From the NCBI GenBank assembly GCA_934525625.1, contig CAKSZL010000002.1, positions 124,001 through 188,000 on the forward strand: DNA of 64,000 nt, read 5' to 3'. The translations under genes were made by a program, and so were the position numbers. Source of the stretch: an uncultured Burkholderiaceae bacterium (lineage in GTDB: Bacteria; Pseudomonadota; Gammaproteobacteria; Burkholderiales; Burkholderiaceae_B). Position 1 is the first letter of the stretch. The number at the start of each line of letters is the position of its first letter. This document shows, piece after piece, positions 41,890-50,834 of the stretch. The notes beneath the pieces were generated by a model, which did not search any database, was not told where the DNA came from, and saw nothing but the letters and a program-made list of their open reading frames with translations.

Positions 41890-44256
41890 ATGTCCACCAA
41901 CCGCTACCGTACCGTCGGCACCAGCTTGCCCCACGAAAGCGCCCATATGCACGTAACGGGCACGGCGCCATATACCGACGACCTGCCCGAGCATCACGGC
42001 ACCTTGCACGCCGCCTTCGGCCTGGCCGAGCGCGCGCATGCGCGCATCGTTTCCATGGATTTGTCCGAGGTGCGCAAAGCGCCGGGCGTCGTGGCCGTGG
42101 TCACGCTGGACGACGTGCCCGGCGAAAAATACATGGGCGCCGTGGTGCACGACGAACCCGTTTTCGCGGACGGCGAAACCCTGTATCTGGGCCAGCCGCT
42201 GTTCGCCGTGGCCGCCCGCACGCACGACCAGGCGCGCCGCGCCGCCAGACTGGCCAAGGTGGTCTACGAAGACCTCGTGCCCATACTGGACGTGGCTGAA
42301 GGCGCCGCGCAGGAAGCCTACGTATTGCCGCCCGTGCGCCTGACGCGCGGCGACTTGCCGGCCGCGATGCAAGGCGCGCCGCTGCGCCATCAAGGCGAGT
42401 TTTCCTGCGGCGGGCAAGAGCAGTTCTACCTGGAAGGCCAGATCGCCTACGCCTTGCCGGGCGAAGACCACGAAATGCAGTTGTTTTGCTCGACCCAGCA
42501 TCCCACCGAGATGCAGGCGCTGGTGTCGCACATGCTGGCCTTGCCGGCCAACTGCGTGCGCGTGCAATGCCGCCGCATGGGCGGCGGCTTCGGCGGCAAG
42601 GAAAGCCAATCCTGGCCCTTCGCCACCGCGGCGGCGCTGCTGGCCAGCAAAACGGGCAAGCCGGTCAAGATGCGAGCCGACCGCGATGACGACTTCATGA
42701 TCACCGGCAAGCGCCACGACTTCTTCGTGCGTTTTGATGTCGCCTACGAGGCCGACGGCCTGATACGCGGCGTGGCTTTCGAGCAATGGGTGCGCTGCGG
42801 CTACTCGGCCGATTTGTCCGGCGCCGTGGCCGACCGCCAGGTGTTCCATAGCGACAACGCTTACTATCTCGAAGCCGTCGACATCCGTTCGCTGCGCATC
42901 AAGACCCATACGCAATCCAACACGGCATTCCGGGGCTTCGGCGGGCCGCAGGGCATTCTGTGCATCGAATACGTCATCGACGACATCGCGCGCAGGCTCG
43001 AACTCGACCCGCTGGACGTGCGCCGGCGCAACTTCTACGGCAAAGACGAGCGCAACGTCACGCCATACCGGATGCGCCTGGAAGACAACGTCATGCACGA
43101 GCTGGTCGAGCAGTTGGAGGCAAGCTCCCAGTATCGCCAGCGCCGCCGCGATATCCAGAGGTTCAACGCCGACAACGCCGTCTTGAAAAAAGGCATGGCG
43201 CTGGTGCCGGTGAAATTCGGCATCTCGTTCACGGCCACGCACCTGAACCAGGCCGGCGCGCTGGTGCACGTGTACACCGACGGCTCGGTGCTGGTAAACC
43301 ATGGCGGCACCGAAATGGGCCAGGGCCTGAACACCAAGGTGGCGCAGGTGGTGGCCGAAGAATTCGGCCTGCCGCTTTCCAGCGTGCGCGTGTCGGCCAC
43401 CGACACCGGCAAGGTCGCCAATACCTCGGCCACGGCCGCTTCCACCGGCACCGATCTGAACGGCAAGGCGGCCCAGGATGCCGCGCGCAAAGTCAAGGCC
43501 GCGCTCATCGCCTATGCGGCCGACCACTACGGCTGCGATGCGCAGGACGTGCGCTTCCAGGACGGCCAAGTGGTTTGCGGCGACCGCCCGCCTTTCGTGT
43601 TCGCCGACTTCGTGCGCCAGGCGTATATGGCGCGCGTGCCGCTGTGGTCGTCGGGCTTTTACCGCACGCCCAAGATCCACTACGACATGGCGACGCTCAC
43701 GGGCCGGCCGTTTTATTACTTCGTCTATGCGGCGGCCTGCGCCGAAGTCGTCATCGATACGCTCACCGGCGAAAACCGCCTGCTGCGCGCCGACATCCTG
43801 TACGATGCGGGCCGCCCCATCAACCCGGCCGTCGATTTGGGGCAGATAGAAGGCGGCTTCATCCAGGGCGTGGGCTGGCTGACCACCGAAGAGCTATGGT
43901 GGAACCAGAACGGCAAGCTAATGACACATGCGCCTTCCACCTACAAGATTCCTTCGGTATCCGATTGCCCGGCGCAGCTCAACGTTGCTTTTTTCGACAA
44001 TGGCAATCGCGAGAACAACATCTATCAATCCAAGGCCATGGGCGAGCCGCCGCTGCCGCTGGGCATCTCGGTTTTCTTGGCCTTGCGCGACGCCATCGCC
44101 TCGGTGGCGCCCGCGCGCGAAGTCATTCCGCTGGACGCGCCGGCCACCGCCGAACGCATCCTGAATACGCTGGACATCGTGGCGCCGCGCCGCTTCGGTA
44201 CGGGTTGGCACTGGAAAACGGAGACCCCGCCCGAGGTGTTCTCCACCACGCAGTAG
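41890..44256 (+). CDS. xdhB: Xanthine dehydrogenase molybdopterin-binding (large) subunit
   Basis: Oxidises hypoxanthine and xanthine to urate at a molybdenum centre. 788 residues. Family motifs: H-E-S-A-x-x-H-V-T-G-T-A-x-Y-T-D-D near the N-terminus, G-Q-E-Q-F-Y-L-E, M-G-G-G-F-G-G-K-E, F-R-G-F-G-G-P-Q-G, G-T-E-M-G-Q-G-L-N-T-K, and the catalytic Glu in K-A-M-G-E-P-P-L. The start is the ATG at 41890 with GAGGAGA before it. xdhC follows after 10 nt. Confidence 0.97.
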   Translation: MSTNRYRTVGTSLPHESAHMHVTGTAPYTDDLPEHHGTLHAAFGLAERAHARIVSMDLSEVRKAPGVVAVVTLDDVPGEKYMGAVVHDEPVFADGETLYLGQPLFAVAARTHDQARRAARLAKVVYEDLVPILDVAEGAAQEAYVLPPVRLTRGDLPAAMQGAPLRHQGEFSCGGQEQFYLEGQIAYALPGEDHEMQLFCSTQHPTEMQALVSHMLALPANCVRVQCRRMGGGFGGKESQSWPFATAAALLASKTGKPVKMRADRDDDFMITGKRHDFFVRFDVAYEADGLIRGVAFEQWVRCGYSADLSGAVADRQVFHSDNAYYLEAVDIRSLRIKTHTQSNTAFRGFGGPQGILCIEYVIDDIARRLELDPLDVRRRNFYGKDERNVTPYRMRLEDNVMHELVEQLEASSQYRQRRRDIQRFNADNAVLKKGMALVPVKFGISFTATHLNQAGALVHVYTDGSVLVNHGGTEMGQGLNTKVAQVVAEEFGLPLSSVRVSATDTGKVANTSATAASTGTDLNGKAAQDAARKVKAALIAYAADHYGCDAQDVRFQDGQVVCGDRPPFVFADFVRQAYMARVPLWSSGFYRTPKIHYDMATLTGRPFYYFVYAAACAEVVIDTLTGENRLLRADILYDAGRPINPAVDLGQIEGGFIQGVGWLTTEELWWNQNGKLMTHAPSTYKIPSVSDCPAQLNVAFFDNGNRENNIYQSKAMGEPPLPLGISVFLALRDAIASVAPAREVIPLDAPATAERILNTLDIVAPRRFGTGWHWKTETPPEVFSTTQ

Positions 44257-44266
44257 GCGGTGACGC

Positions 44267-45259
44267 ATGAGCCAGGTCTTCGCGACAGAGCCCGTGGTGC
44301 ACGGCCTTGTGCCGGAGTGGCTGCGGCAAGTGCGGGCCGCGCTGCTGGCGGGCCGCAGGCCGGTATTGGTTACCGTGGTGCGGGCGCAAGGCTCCACGCC
44401 CCGGGAAGCCGGTGCACGCCTGTGGGTGGATGAAACCGGCGAATCGGGCTCGATAGGCGGCGGCCACCTGGAATGGGTGGCCATCGCCCAGGCGCAGGAA
44501 ATGCTGGCCTCGATCGCGCCGCGCGCCTTGTGGCGGCGCTACCCGCTGGGCCCCAGCCTGGGGCAGTGCTGCGGCGGGGCCGTCACCCTGATGTTCGAAC
44601 CGCTAAGCCGCGCCGACCTCGATTGGCTGGACGAAGCCATACGCATCGTGCGCGGCGGCGGCTTGGCCGAGCGCGTTACGGTGCTGGGCGAACCAGAGCG
44701 CACGACCCGGGTGCGCGAAGTCGAGGTTTCCGAACAGGCCGAAGCCTGCACGCATTGGGATACCCAGACGCAGCGCTGGGAAGAACGCCTGTCGGCCAAG
44801 GCTTTACCGGTGGTGCTGTGCGGCGCGGGGCACGTGGGCAAGGAAATCGTGAACCTGCTGGGCAGGCTGCCCGTCGTGGTGCATTGGCTCGATACGCGCG
44901 ACGACCTGTGGCCGGCGAACCTGCCCGCCAACGTCGTGTGCGTGCAAGGCGACGACCAGGACGTGCCCGACATGCCGCCCGGCGCCGCCTGGCTGGTTCT
45001 CACGCACGACCATGCGCTGGACCTGGCCATCGTCGAAGCGGTGCTGCGCCACCAGAGCTTCTCCTTTCTGGGCATGATAGGCTCCAAGACCAAGGCCGCG
45101 CGCTTTCGCTCGCACCTGACGCGCCGCTTGTCGGCCGAGCAGGCCGAGCGCCTGGTTTGCCCGATAGGGCTGGTCAACACTACCAGCAAACTGCCATCGG
45201 TCATCGCCGTCTCGGTGGTGGCCCAATTGCTGCCCTTGCTGGATGGCGCGGCGAGCTGA
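44267..45259 (+). CDS. xdhC: XdhC molybdenum cofactor chaperone
   Basis: Binds and sulfurates the molybdenum cofactor and hands it to XdhB. 330 residues. The N-terminal XdhC/CoxI domain has G-S-T-P-R-E-A-G-A-R-L, G-S-I-G-G-G-H-L-E, and G-P-S-L-G-Q-C-C-G-G (a Cys pair typical of the family). The C-terminal Rossmann domain begins V-V-L-C-G-A-G-H-V-G-K-E. It is the last gene of the plus-strand purine operon. A short gap without features leads to the convergent pilV gene. Confidence 0.96.
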   Translation: MSQVFATEPVVHGLVPEWLRQVRAALLAGRRPVLVTVVRAQGSTPREAGARLWVDETGESGSIGGGHLEWVAIAQAQEMLASIAPRALWRRYPLGPSLGQCCGGAVTLMFEPLSRADLDWLDEAIRIVRGGGLAERVTVLGEPERTTRVREVEVSEQAEACTHWDTQTQRWEERLSAKALPVVLCGAGHVGKEIVNLLGRLPVVVHWLDTRDDLWPANLPANVVCVQGDDQDVPDMPPGAAWLVLTHDHALDLAIVEAVLRHQSFSFLGMIGSKTKAARFRSHLTRRLSAEQAERLVCPIGLVNTTSKLPSVIAVSVVAQLLPLLDGAAS

Positions 45260-45350
45260 GGCATAAGGGGCATGCGCCCTCGGCTTGATCCTCGGTGTGC
45301 CGTTCTGAGTGCGCGCCGCTCAGGTGTATCTGCATGCTGAAGATGTACCG

Positions 45351-46754
45351 TCAATGCGCGCAACCCTGGATGACGGACGCCCTGGCGTTTGCGCCGGAAG
45401 GGCTGATGCGTATGCGGTTGGCTGAGTCTATCTCGACGGCCTGGGCGACTCGCAAGCTGCTGCTGGGCGCCGACTGAAACCCTCCGCTGAGCGCGCCTTG
45501 CAGCGTGACGCTGCCGGCGGCATTGACGCTGCCGCTGCCGCTTACGTGGCCACCCACGTCGCCATGCACGTTCAAGTTCGAGCCGGTGATGGTGACGTCC
45601 GACGAAGACAGCGACACGTAGCGGAAGGGCGCGGCGGGCGGCTGGCAGGAGGGCGGCGCGACGTAGGCGCCGTGCACCAGGTTCGTGAGAACGTTTTGCA
45701 CGGATCGCCCGCCGCTGACGGACCATACGCCGCCGCTGCATACCGCCAATTCCAGCGCATCGGTCGCCGCAAACATGCCCGGCACGGCGCACGGGCTGGC
45801 GATGCCGACGCTGGTGTCGAGCAATAGGCCGGTAGAGGTTTGTATGGCGCCGTCCACCGTCAACTGATTGGCGAACCGCACGTGACGCGTATCGCCCATG
45901 CGCACGAATTGTCCGAAGGGCGTGGCGGCCAAGGCGCCGGCCACCACGGCATGGCCGCGATGCGCGGAAACCGGAAACCACGCCTTGTCCGCATCCACCA
46001 GCGGCCCGATGAAACGCCCGTCCACCATGGCGTCGTGCGCGCCGTAGCCGCCGGATGACAACATCACTTGACCCAACAGGCCCGCATCGTACTCGGCGCG
46101 TGCGCTGGCGGGGCTGGTGCACGAGGCCTGCGTTTTCGTGCTGGGCCGCGCCGAGACGGGGTGGCAGGTGTAGACATAGGATTGCAGGCTGCACGCCGGG
46201 CCGGGGCATGCGCCTTGCCTGAGCAGCACGAATTGCGCCCGTTCGCCCAGCGGTGTGTGTTCGGGCTGGCCGGCCGGCAGCAAGCCTTCATCCTTGAGCA
46301 AGGCGACCGAGCCATGCGCCAGTTGCACGCCGCCGCTTCCCGCCGCCCAGTTCAGCGGCGGCGCTGGCGGATACGTTCCCGCCGGCGCCGCCGAGATGTC
46401 CACGCCGCTCAGCCATGCCTCATGGCGGATCTGGAACGCCACCAGCGCGTCGCGCACGGCAAGCAGATAGCGGCCGGTGGCTTCGGCCGCCGCATCGTTG
46501 ACGCGCCTGGCCAGTTCCACCGAGCCCAGCACCGCCAGTAGGCTGGCCAGGGCCAAGGCCGTCAGCATACCGGCCAGGCCGAAGCCACGTTGATGCGCAC
46601 GCTGGCGTGGTGATTGCCGTGGCTGATGGTGCGAGCGACGGGATTGCCGTTGCTGTTGGTCTTGGAACTGTGGATGAGACCGGCATTGGTGCTGGAGACG
46701 ATGCGGATATTTGCTCCGGCGCCAGGCCAGGTGCTTTGTTTGCTTGGCCTCCAT
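45351..46754 (-). CDS. pilV: PilV-like minor pilin / tip adhesin
   Basis: A 467-residue predicted type IVb minor pilin. A very long basic, Gln/His/Ser-rich leader (about 57 residues) precedes R-G-F-G-L-A-G-M-L-T-A-L-A-L and a hydrophobic helix, the prepilin-peptidase type site. The rest is Gly/Ser/Ala-rich with scattered Cys (C-P-G-P-A-C, C-H-P, S-C-T-S) and a C-terminal G-C-A-H, consistent with an exported adhesin. The residue at +5 after the predicted cut is Gly, not Glu. It starts 8 nt after the pilS stop. No shufflon sequences or Rci recombinase are seen beside its 3' end. Confidence 0.7.
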   Translation of the reverse strand: MEAKQTKHLAWRRSKYPHRLQHQCRSHPQFQDQQQRQSRRSHHQPRQSPRQRAHQRGFGLAGMLTALALASLLAVLGSVELARRVNDAAAEATGRYLLAVRDALVAFQIRHEAWLSGVDISAAPAGTYPPAPPLNWAAGSGGVQLAHGSVALLKDEGLLPAGQPEHTPLGERAQFVLLRQGACPGPACSLQSYVYTCHPVSARPSTKTQASCTSPASARAEYDAGLLGQVMLSSGGYGAHDAMVDGRFIGPLVDADKAWFPVSAHRGHAVVAGALAATPFGQFVRMGDTRHVRFANQLTVDGAIQTSTGLLLDTSVGIASPCAVPGMFAATDALELAVCSGGVWSVSGGRSVQNVLTNLVHGAYVAPPSCQPPAAPFRYVSLSSSDVTITGSNLNVHGDVGGHVSGSGSVNAAGSVTLQGALSGGFQSAPSSSLRVAQAVEIDSANRIRISPSGANARASVIQGCAH

Positions 46755-46762
46755 GGCCGCCC

Positions 46763-47410
46763 TCAGCGCGCGACGAAGGTGAAGTCGTTGTTCTCGCCGT
46801 CCGTGCAGTGGCGCTGGGCGTCCGAGGCGTTGTAGGGCGTCGCCGTATTCTTGATGGCGTTGCCGTTCAGGCTCATTTCTTCGGAGGAAGTCGCCATGAT
46901 GGAGGCCAGGGTCGGGCAGGCCTTGTCGTGCACGTCGGTGATGGTCAGCGAATAGGCGCTGCCCAGCCCTGCGCCGCTGAGGTCGGCGGGCGAGAGCGTG
47001 ACGGTGCCGCTGTTGCCCGTGCCGCTGCCGCCCAGGCGGTGCGCCACCACGGTGCCGGTGGTGCGCAGGGTGGTGGCTTCGCGCGTGGCCGGCGCCAGGT
47101 TGTTCGCGTTGCTGACGTTGGCATAGGGCAGGTTGGTGCCCGCCGTGCCCATGGCGCGCATGCGGGCCATGAAGCGCTGCAGTTCAGCCGCCACGTCCGG
47201 CGTGCGGCCTTCGATGACGATGCCGTTGATGGCCGGTATGCCGATGACGGCCAGCAGAATCATGATCATGACGGCCAGCATCAGGTTCACCAGGGCGTCG
47301 CCATGCTGGCGATGCCGGCGTCGTCGGCCTGCATGATGACGCGCACCGGGCGGCAGGGCGGATTGGGGGGATGCGGCAGGCGTCGTACGGCGGGTAAGAA
47401 AGCTAGGCAT
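46763..47410 (-). CDS. pilS: PilS-like major pilin precursor (type IVb)
   Basis: A 215-residue prepilin. The ATG at 47410 is preceded by CCGGAG; the frame opens further up only with TTG. A 36-residue Arg/His-rich leader ends in Q-H-G, then D-A-L-V-N-L-M-L-A-V-M-I-M-I-L-L-A-V-I-G forms the N-terminal helix. A C-terminal Cys pair (K-A-C-P, R-H-C-T-D-G) and the ending N-D-F-T-F-V-A-R resemble the disulfide region of PilS pilins. The +5 position is Asn, not the usual Glu. It lies between pilR and pilV on the same strand. Confidence 0.75.
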   Translation of the reverse strand: MPSFLTRRTTPAASPQSALPPGARHHAGRRRRHRQHGDALVNLMLAVMIMILLAVIGIPAINGIVIEGRTPDVAAELQRFMARMRAMGTAGTNLPYANVSNANNLAPATREATTLRTTGTVVAHRLGGSGTGNSGTVTLSPADLSGAGLGSAYSLTITDVHDKACPTLASIMATSSEEMSLNGNAIKNTATPYNASDAQRHCTDGENNDFTFVAR

Positions 47411-47542
47411 GGGAACTCCGGGCAAAAGTTATGCTGCCCGCGCAAAGCGGGAGGCGGGAAAAGATGAGGGGCGCGTATGGGTATATGGGTAGTGGGTGGA
47501 GGTGGATGAACAGGTGTCGATGAGTCATTGAAGCTAGTGAAG

Positions 47543-48640
47543 CTAGTAAGCCAACAGCAGCGCGGCGCGCATCTCGTGGATGACGGCGTAATGCCAAAGC
47601 ATGGCGCCGAGCAGAAAGGCCAGTGCGGCGCCAATCATGGTCCAGCGCAATACGTTTGCGCGCTTGGCGACGGCCGAAAGCGTGCCGTGTTCCAGCCGTT
47701 GGCGGGTTTTTTGCAAGGCGGCGTCCATGCCGATGGCCTGCGCCAGGTCTTCCAGATACCAGTAGGTTTGCGTGTCCAGCAGCCCGGTCTTGAATACCGA
47801 GGCGCCGGCGCGCGCATCGGAAAGCCGTAGGGCCATGTCGGCGATGTGCGCTTGCAGCCAGGGCGTGCTGTATTCGTGCATCATGGCCAGCGCGTCGGTC
47901 AGCGAATGATTCAGCCCGGAGCGCGGCTTGAGTATCGCGGCCAGCGAGACCAGAAAGCCTATGGCCTGAGTGTCGCGGTACAGGCTGAAACCCGGCAAGC
48001 GCCTGTCGGCCATGCGGCGGGCTTTGCCGCGCCACCGGGGCAGCAGCCATTTCAAGCCGAACAGCGTGCCCGCCATGAAGGCAAGCAAGAGCCATAGCCA
48101 GGTGTCCAGCCAAGCGGTGAAGCCTACTAAGCGCTTGGTGGCCGCGCCGTACAGCAAGGGGTCGACTTGCGTGAATGAGCTCAACAGCGTGGGCGTGGTG
48201 AACCAGGCGATGGCGAACATCGTTGCCACGCAGACGAGCAGAGCGAAGCCGCCCATGGACAGCGTGCCGATCAGAATGTCGCGGATGCGCATGTCCAGCC
48301 GCAGCAGCGCGGCCAGGTCTCGAAAGCTGCCGGCCAGCGCGCCGCCGCCCATGCGCTGCATCATGCCTATCATCGCTACCTCGCGCGCCGGCAAGGTGGC
48401 GGAAAACGCCAGGGCGAGGTCGCCGTGTTCTTCGATTTGATAGGCCCAATGTTCGCTTAGCCGCCCGCGAACGGTGCGCGAGCCATAGCGCAAGGCGTCG
48501 TGCGCCAGCACCTGCTTGAGGGTTTTGCGGCCTTGCGTGGCGTCCAGGATGTCCGCCAGGTAGTCGTAGTATTCCTGGCGCTGCCGGGTGCGCCAGCGTA
48601 GCCTTGCCCACCGCAGCGCAGAAAAGAAAGAGCGTCTCAT
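47543..48640 (-). CDS. pilR: PilR-like inner-membrane platform protein (GspF family)
   Basis: Inner-membrane core of the thin-pilus machine. 365 residues with two GspF/T2SSF domains and four membrane segments (about 121-145, 169-190 and two nearer the C-terminus, with A-A-L-A-F-L-L-G-A-M-L). The second half has the repeat-like S-L-A-A-I-L-K-P-R-S-G-L-N-H-S-L segment. The start is the ATG at 48640, which overlaps the pilQ stop (ATGA). A 132-nt gap with no gene separates it from pilS. Confidence 0.85.
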   Translation of the reverse strand: MRRSFFSALRWARLRWRTRQRQEYYDYLADILDATQGRKTLKQVLAHDALRYGSRTVRGRLSEHWAYQIEEHGDLALAFSATLPAREVAMIGMMQRMGGGALAGSFRDLAALLRLDMRIRDILIGTLSMGGFALLVCVATMFAIAWFTTPTLLSSFTQVDPLLYGAATKRLVGFTAWLDTWLWLLLAFMAGTLFGLKWLLPRWRGKARRMADRRLPGFSLYRDTQAIGFLVSLAAILKPRSGLNHSLTDALAMMHEYSTPWLQAHIADMALRLSDARAGASVFKTGLLDTQTYWYLEDLAQAIGMDAALQKTRQRLEHGTLSAVAKRANVLRWTMIGAALAFLLGAMLWHYAVIHEMRAALLLAY

Positions 48641-50361
48641 GGCCGCCTCGCCGCCAGCGCTTCGGCGGTTTCGAAGGCCATGAAGCGCGGCTCGATGTCG
48701 CGCGGGTCGATCTGCCCGTGCAGCATCTTGTACGCTGCGCATTCCATGGCCGTCTTACCGTTCATGTCGGGGCTGAAGGCATCGCCGTCCGAGCGGCTGC
48801 GGTACAGCCGGGCCAGGCCGATGGCGTCGTGCTCGCGCACGCAGCGCAAGGCGGCCGTATCGCGGCCAAGTTCGTGCAGCTCGGCCACGGCGGTGCGCCC
48901 GGCGTAGCCATAAATATCGGGTAGGGCTTTTTGCCGGCAATGCGTACAGCCTTCGGGATTGCGTACGCGTATGCCCTCCAGGCTGCCGTACAGACGCTCC
49001 AGGCGCTGCACGTAATGCTTCCAGTAATCGGCGCTGCGCGGCTTGCCCAAGGCGTCCGGCGTGCCGCTGCGCAAGGCGGAAAGAGGCAGGGCGCAATCGA
49101 GGCATAGCCGGGGCAGCAAGGCCTGGCAAGCCGCCAGCTTGAGTATGCCCGGCGAGGCCAGTACGTCCAACGGCACCTGGATCTGGCGCGAGGCCAGGCG
49201 CGATGGAATGCCGGCTGCGTTGCCCACGTGCACGGTGGTATACAGGCTGGTGCCTGATTCGACGATGTCCAGAAAGGCGCGGCCGGTTTCGGTGTCGCGG
49301 ATTTCGCCCAGCAGCACGTCGGACACCGCGGCGCGCTTGAGCATCATCAGCTTGGCACGAAAGCTGGCGGCTTCGTCGCCGCTGTCGAAGCTGCGCACGA
49401 TGCTGGCTTGCAGCGCGTGGCGTATGGTGCGCTCGACGGGGTCTTCGATAGTCATGATTTTGCGCGTGGCCGGCAAAGCGCCCAGCAGACGCGCTAGAGA
49501 CGTGGATTTGCCCGAGCCGACCACCCCTCCGAAGACGATGGCGCCGCCTTCCGAGAGCATGGCGCGCTCCAGCATGGCTGCCTGGCTGGGCAAATAGCCC
49601 AGCTCTTCCAGGCCGGCGTCTACCCGTGTTTCGCTCAGGCTGAGCAGGCGCAAGGTGATGGAGGGGCCTTTGTCGGCGACGAACTGGCCCCAGCGCAGCA
49701 TGTAGGGCGTGCCGTCCACCACGTCGTACAGGCGGCATTGCGTTTCGGCGTGCGGGTCGAAAATGGATTCGCGCCCGCCGTGGCCGTCCTGCCAGGCTAC
49801 GCGCGCGATTTCCAGCAGGCGTTCGGTGGGCATGCGCAAATGCTCCGGCGCCAGGTAATGGCCGTCCACGTGCACCATGATTTGCGATTCGGTTTCGTTG
49901 AAGTCGATGTTCAGATGTATATCGCTGCAGCCCTTGCGCACCGCCCAGGCGACGACGTCGCGAAACGCGCGGCTGGTGTCCGAGCGGTCGTGCCCCTGCT
50001 CGCGTCCGCTGAGCCGCAGGTGGGCGCCCTCCACGCGTTCGCGCACCAGCGTCAGCAGCAGAATGCCTGTCATCAGGCGGGTGGCGACGGGCTTGCCGTG
50101 CCGCCGCGCGCCGGCGGCCTCGCATACGCTGGCGTGCACGTCGGTGCCCGCGCGTTCCGGCGCGCAAAAAACGACGACGGAACCATCGGCCAATTCGGCT
50201 GGACAAGCTTGCGCGGCAATGCTGCGGCCCACCCATTCGATGCGCAGGCGCACGAAGGCTGGCTGCAAGGCGCCCAGCTCGGCCATGGTGGAAATCGGCG
50301 GCTGCGCGTCGGCGGCGTGCGTGGCGTCCAGCAAGGCGGAAAACGCGGTATGGGCGTTCAT
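48637..50361 (-). CDS. pilQ: PilQ-like pilus assembly ATPase (GspE family)
   Basis: Hexameric ATPase powering thin-pilus extension. 574 residues. Walker A is G-V-V-G-S-G-K-S-T-S, then I-E-D-P-V-E (Asp box) and a Walker B region L-L-G-E-I-R-D-T-E-T-G with the His-box-like T-V-H-V-G-N. A C-terminal Cys pair region (C-L-D-C...C-T-H-C) matches the zinc-binding motif of GspE-type enzymes. The start is the ATG at 50361, overlapping the pilP stop by 4 nt. Confidence 0.9.
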   Translation of the reverse strand: MNAHTAFSALLDATHAADAQPPISTMAELGALQPAFVRLRIEWVGRSIAAQACPAELADGSVVVFCAPERAGTDVHASVCEAAGARRHGKPVATRLMTGILLLTLVRERVEGAHLRLSGREQGHDRSDTSRAFRDVVAWAVRKGCSDIHLNIDFNETESQIMVHVDGHYLAPEHLRMPTERLLEIARVAWQDGHGGRESIFDPHAETQCRLYDVVDGTPYMLRWGQFVADKGPSITLRLLSLSETRVDAGLEELGYLPSQAAMLERAMLSEGGAIVFGGVVGSGKSTSLARLLGALPATRKIMTIEDPVERTIRHALQASIVRSFDSGDEAASFRAKLMMLKRAAVSDVLLGEIRDTETGRAFLDIVESGTSLYTTVHVGNAAGIPSRLASRQIQVPLDVLASPGILKLAACQALLPRLCLDCALPLSALRSGTPDALGKPRSADYWKHYVQRLERLYGSLEGIRVRNPEGCTHCRQKALPDIYGYAGRTAVAELHELGRDTAALRCVREHDAIGLARLYRSRSDGDAFSPDMNGKTAMECAAYKMLHGQIDPRDIEPRFMAFETAEALAARRP

Positions 50362-50834
50362 CGTTTTTCCTCCGTCTTGGCGGTGCACAGGCGCATGACG
50401 CCGTTCTTTTCGCTTTCGAGATCGACGCAGGGCGGCGCGATGCGCTTGAGCCGCCACGGGGTGGGCTCCCCGCCTATGGATCGTGCTTGCCCGCTGGCGA
50501 ACAAGGCTTGCCGCCCATCGATGACGACCTGGGCATGCAGGCGGTTGCCCACGCCGTAGATGGAGGCCAGCAAGGGAGCGGGCCTTGCCGCTACGGCGGG
50601 AGGCGAGGCATACGGCGTTTCACGCGCGTGGGGCAGGCCGGCGGCGGGGGCCTGCGCCTGCGGCATATGTCTGGCGTGCTCGGCCGCCAGCGCCCGGCGA
50701 GCGTCCATCATCAGCAGTTCCGAGACGGCTTGCCCGGCGGGGGCGGGCGGCAGTTCCGGCAGCGCTGAGCTGCCGGCGCCGCCGGAGAGCGTGGCAATGG
50801 CTCCGGCAAGGAGCGCGGCGAGTTTATTGGGCAT
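50358..50834 (-). CDS. pilP: PilP-like type IVb pilus biogenesis protein
   Basis: A 158-residue periplasmic protein with an N-terminal signal-like segment and a C-terminal domain L-L-A-S-I-Y-G-V-G-N-R-L-H-A-Q-V-V-I-D-G, matching the PilP-like domain that follows pilO in R64-type loci. Two Cys (P-P-C-V, R-L-C-T) near the C-terminus may pair. It overlaps pilO by 11 nt and pilQ by 4 nt. Confidence 0.78.
   Translation of the reverse strand: MPNKLAALLAGAIATLSGGAGSSALPELPPAPAGQAVSELLMMDARRALAAEHARHMPQAQAPAAGLPHARETPYASPPAVAARPAPLLASIYGVGNRLHAQVVIDGRQALFASGQARSIGGEPTPWRLKRIAPPCVDLESEKNGVMRLCTAKTEEKR

Noticed and set aside
45260..45350. Looked for shufflon repeats or a recombinase after pilV
   Set aside because: No inverted 19-bp-type sfx repeats or rci-like frame are present; pilV appears to have one fixed C-terminus.
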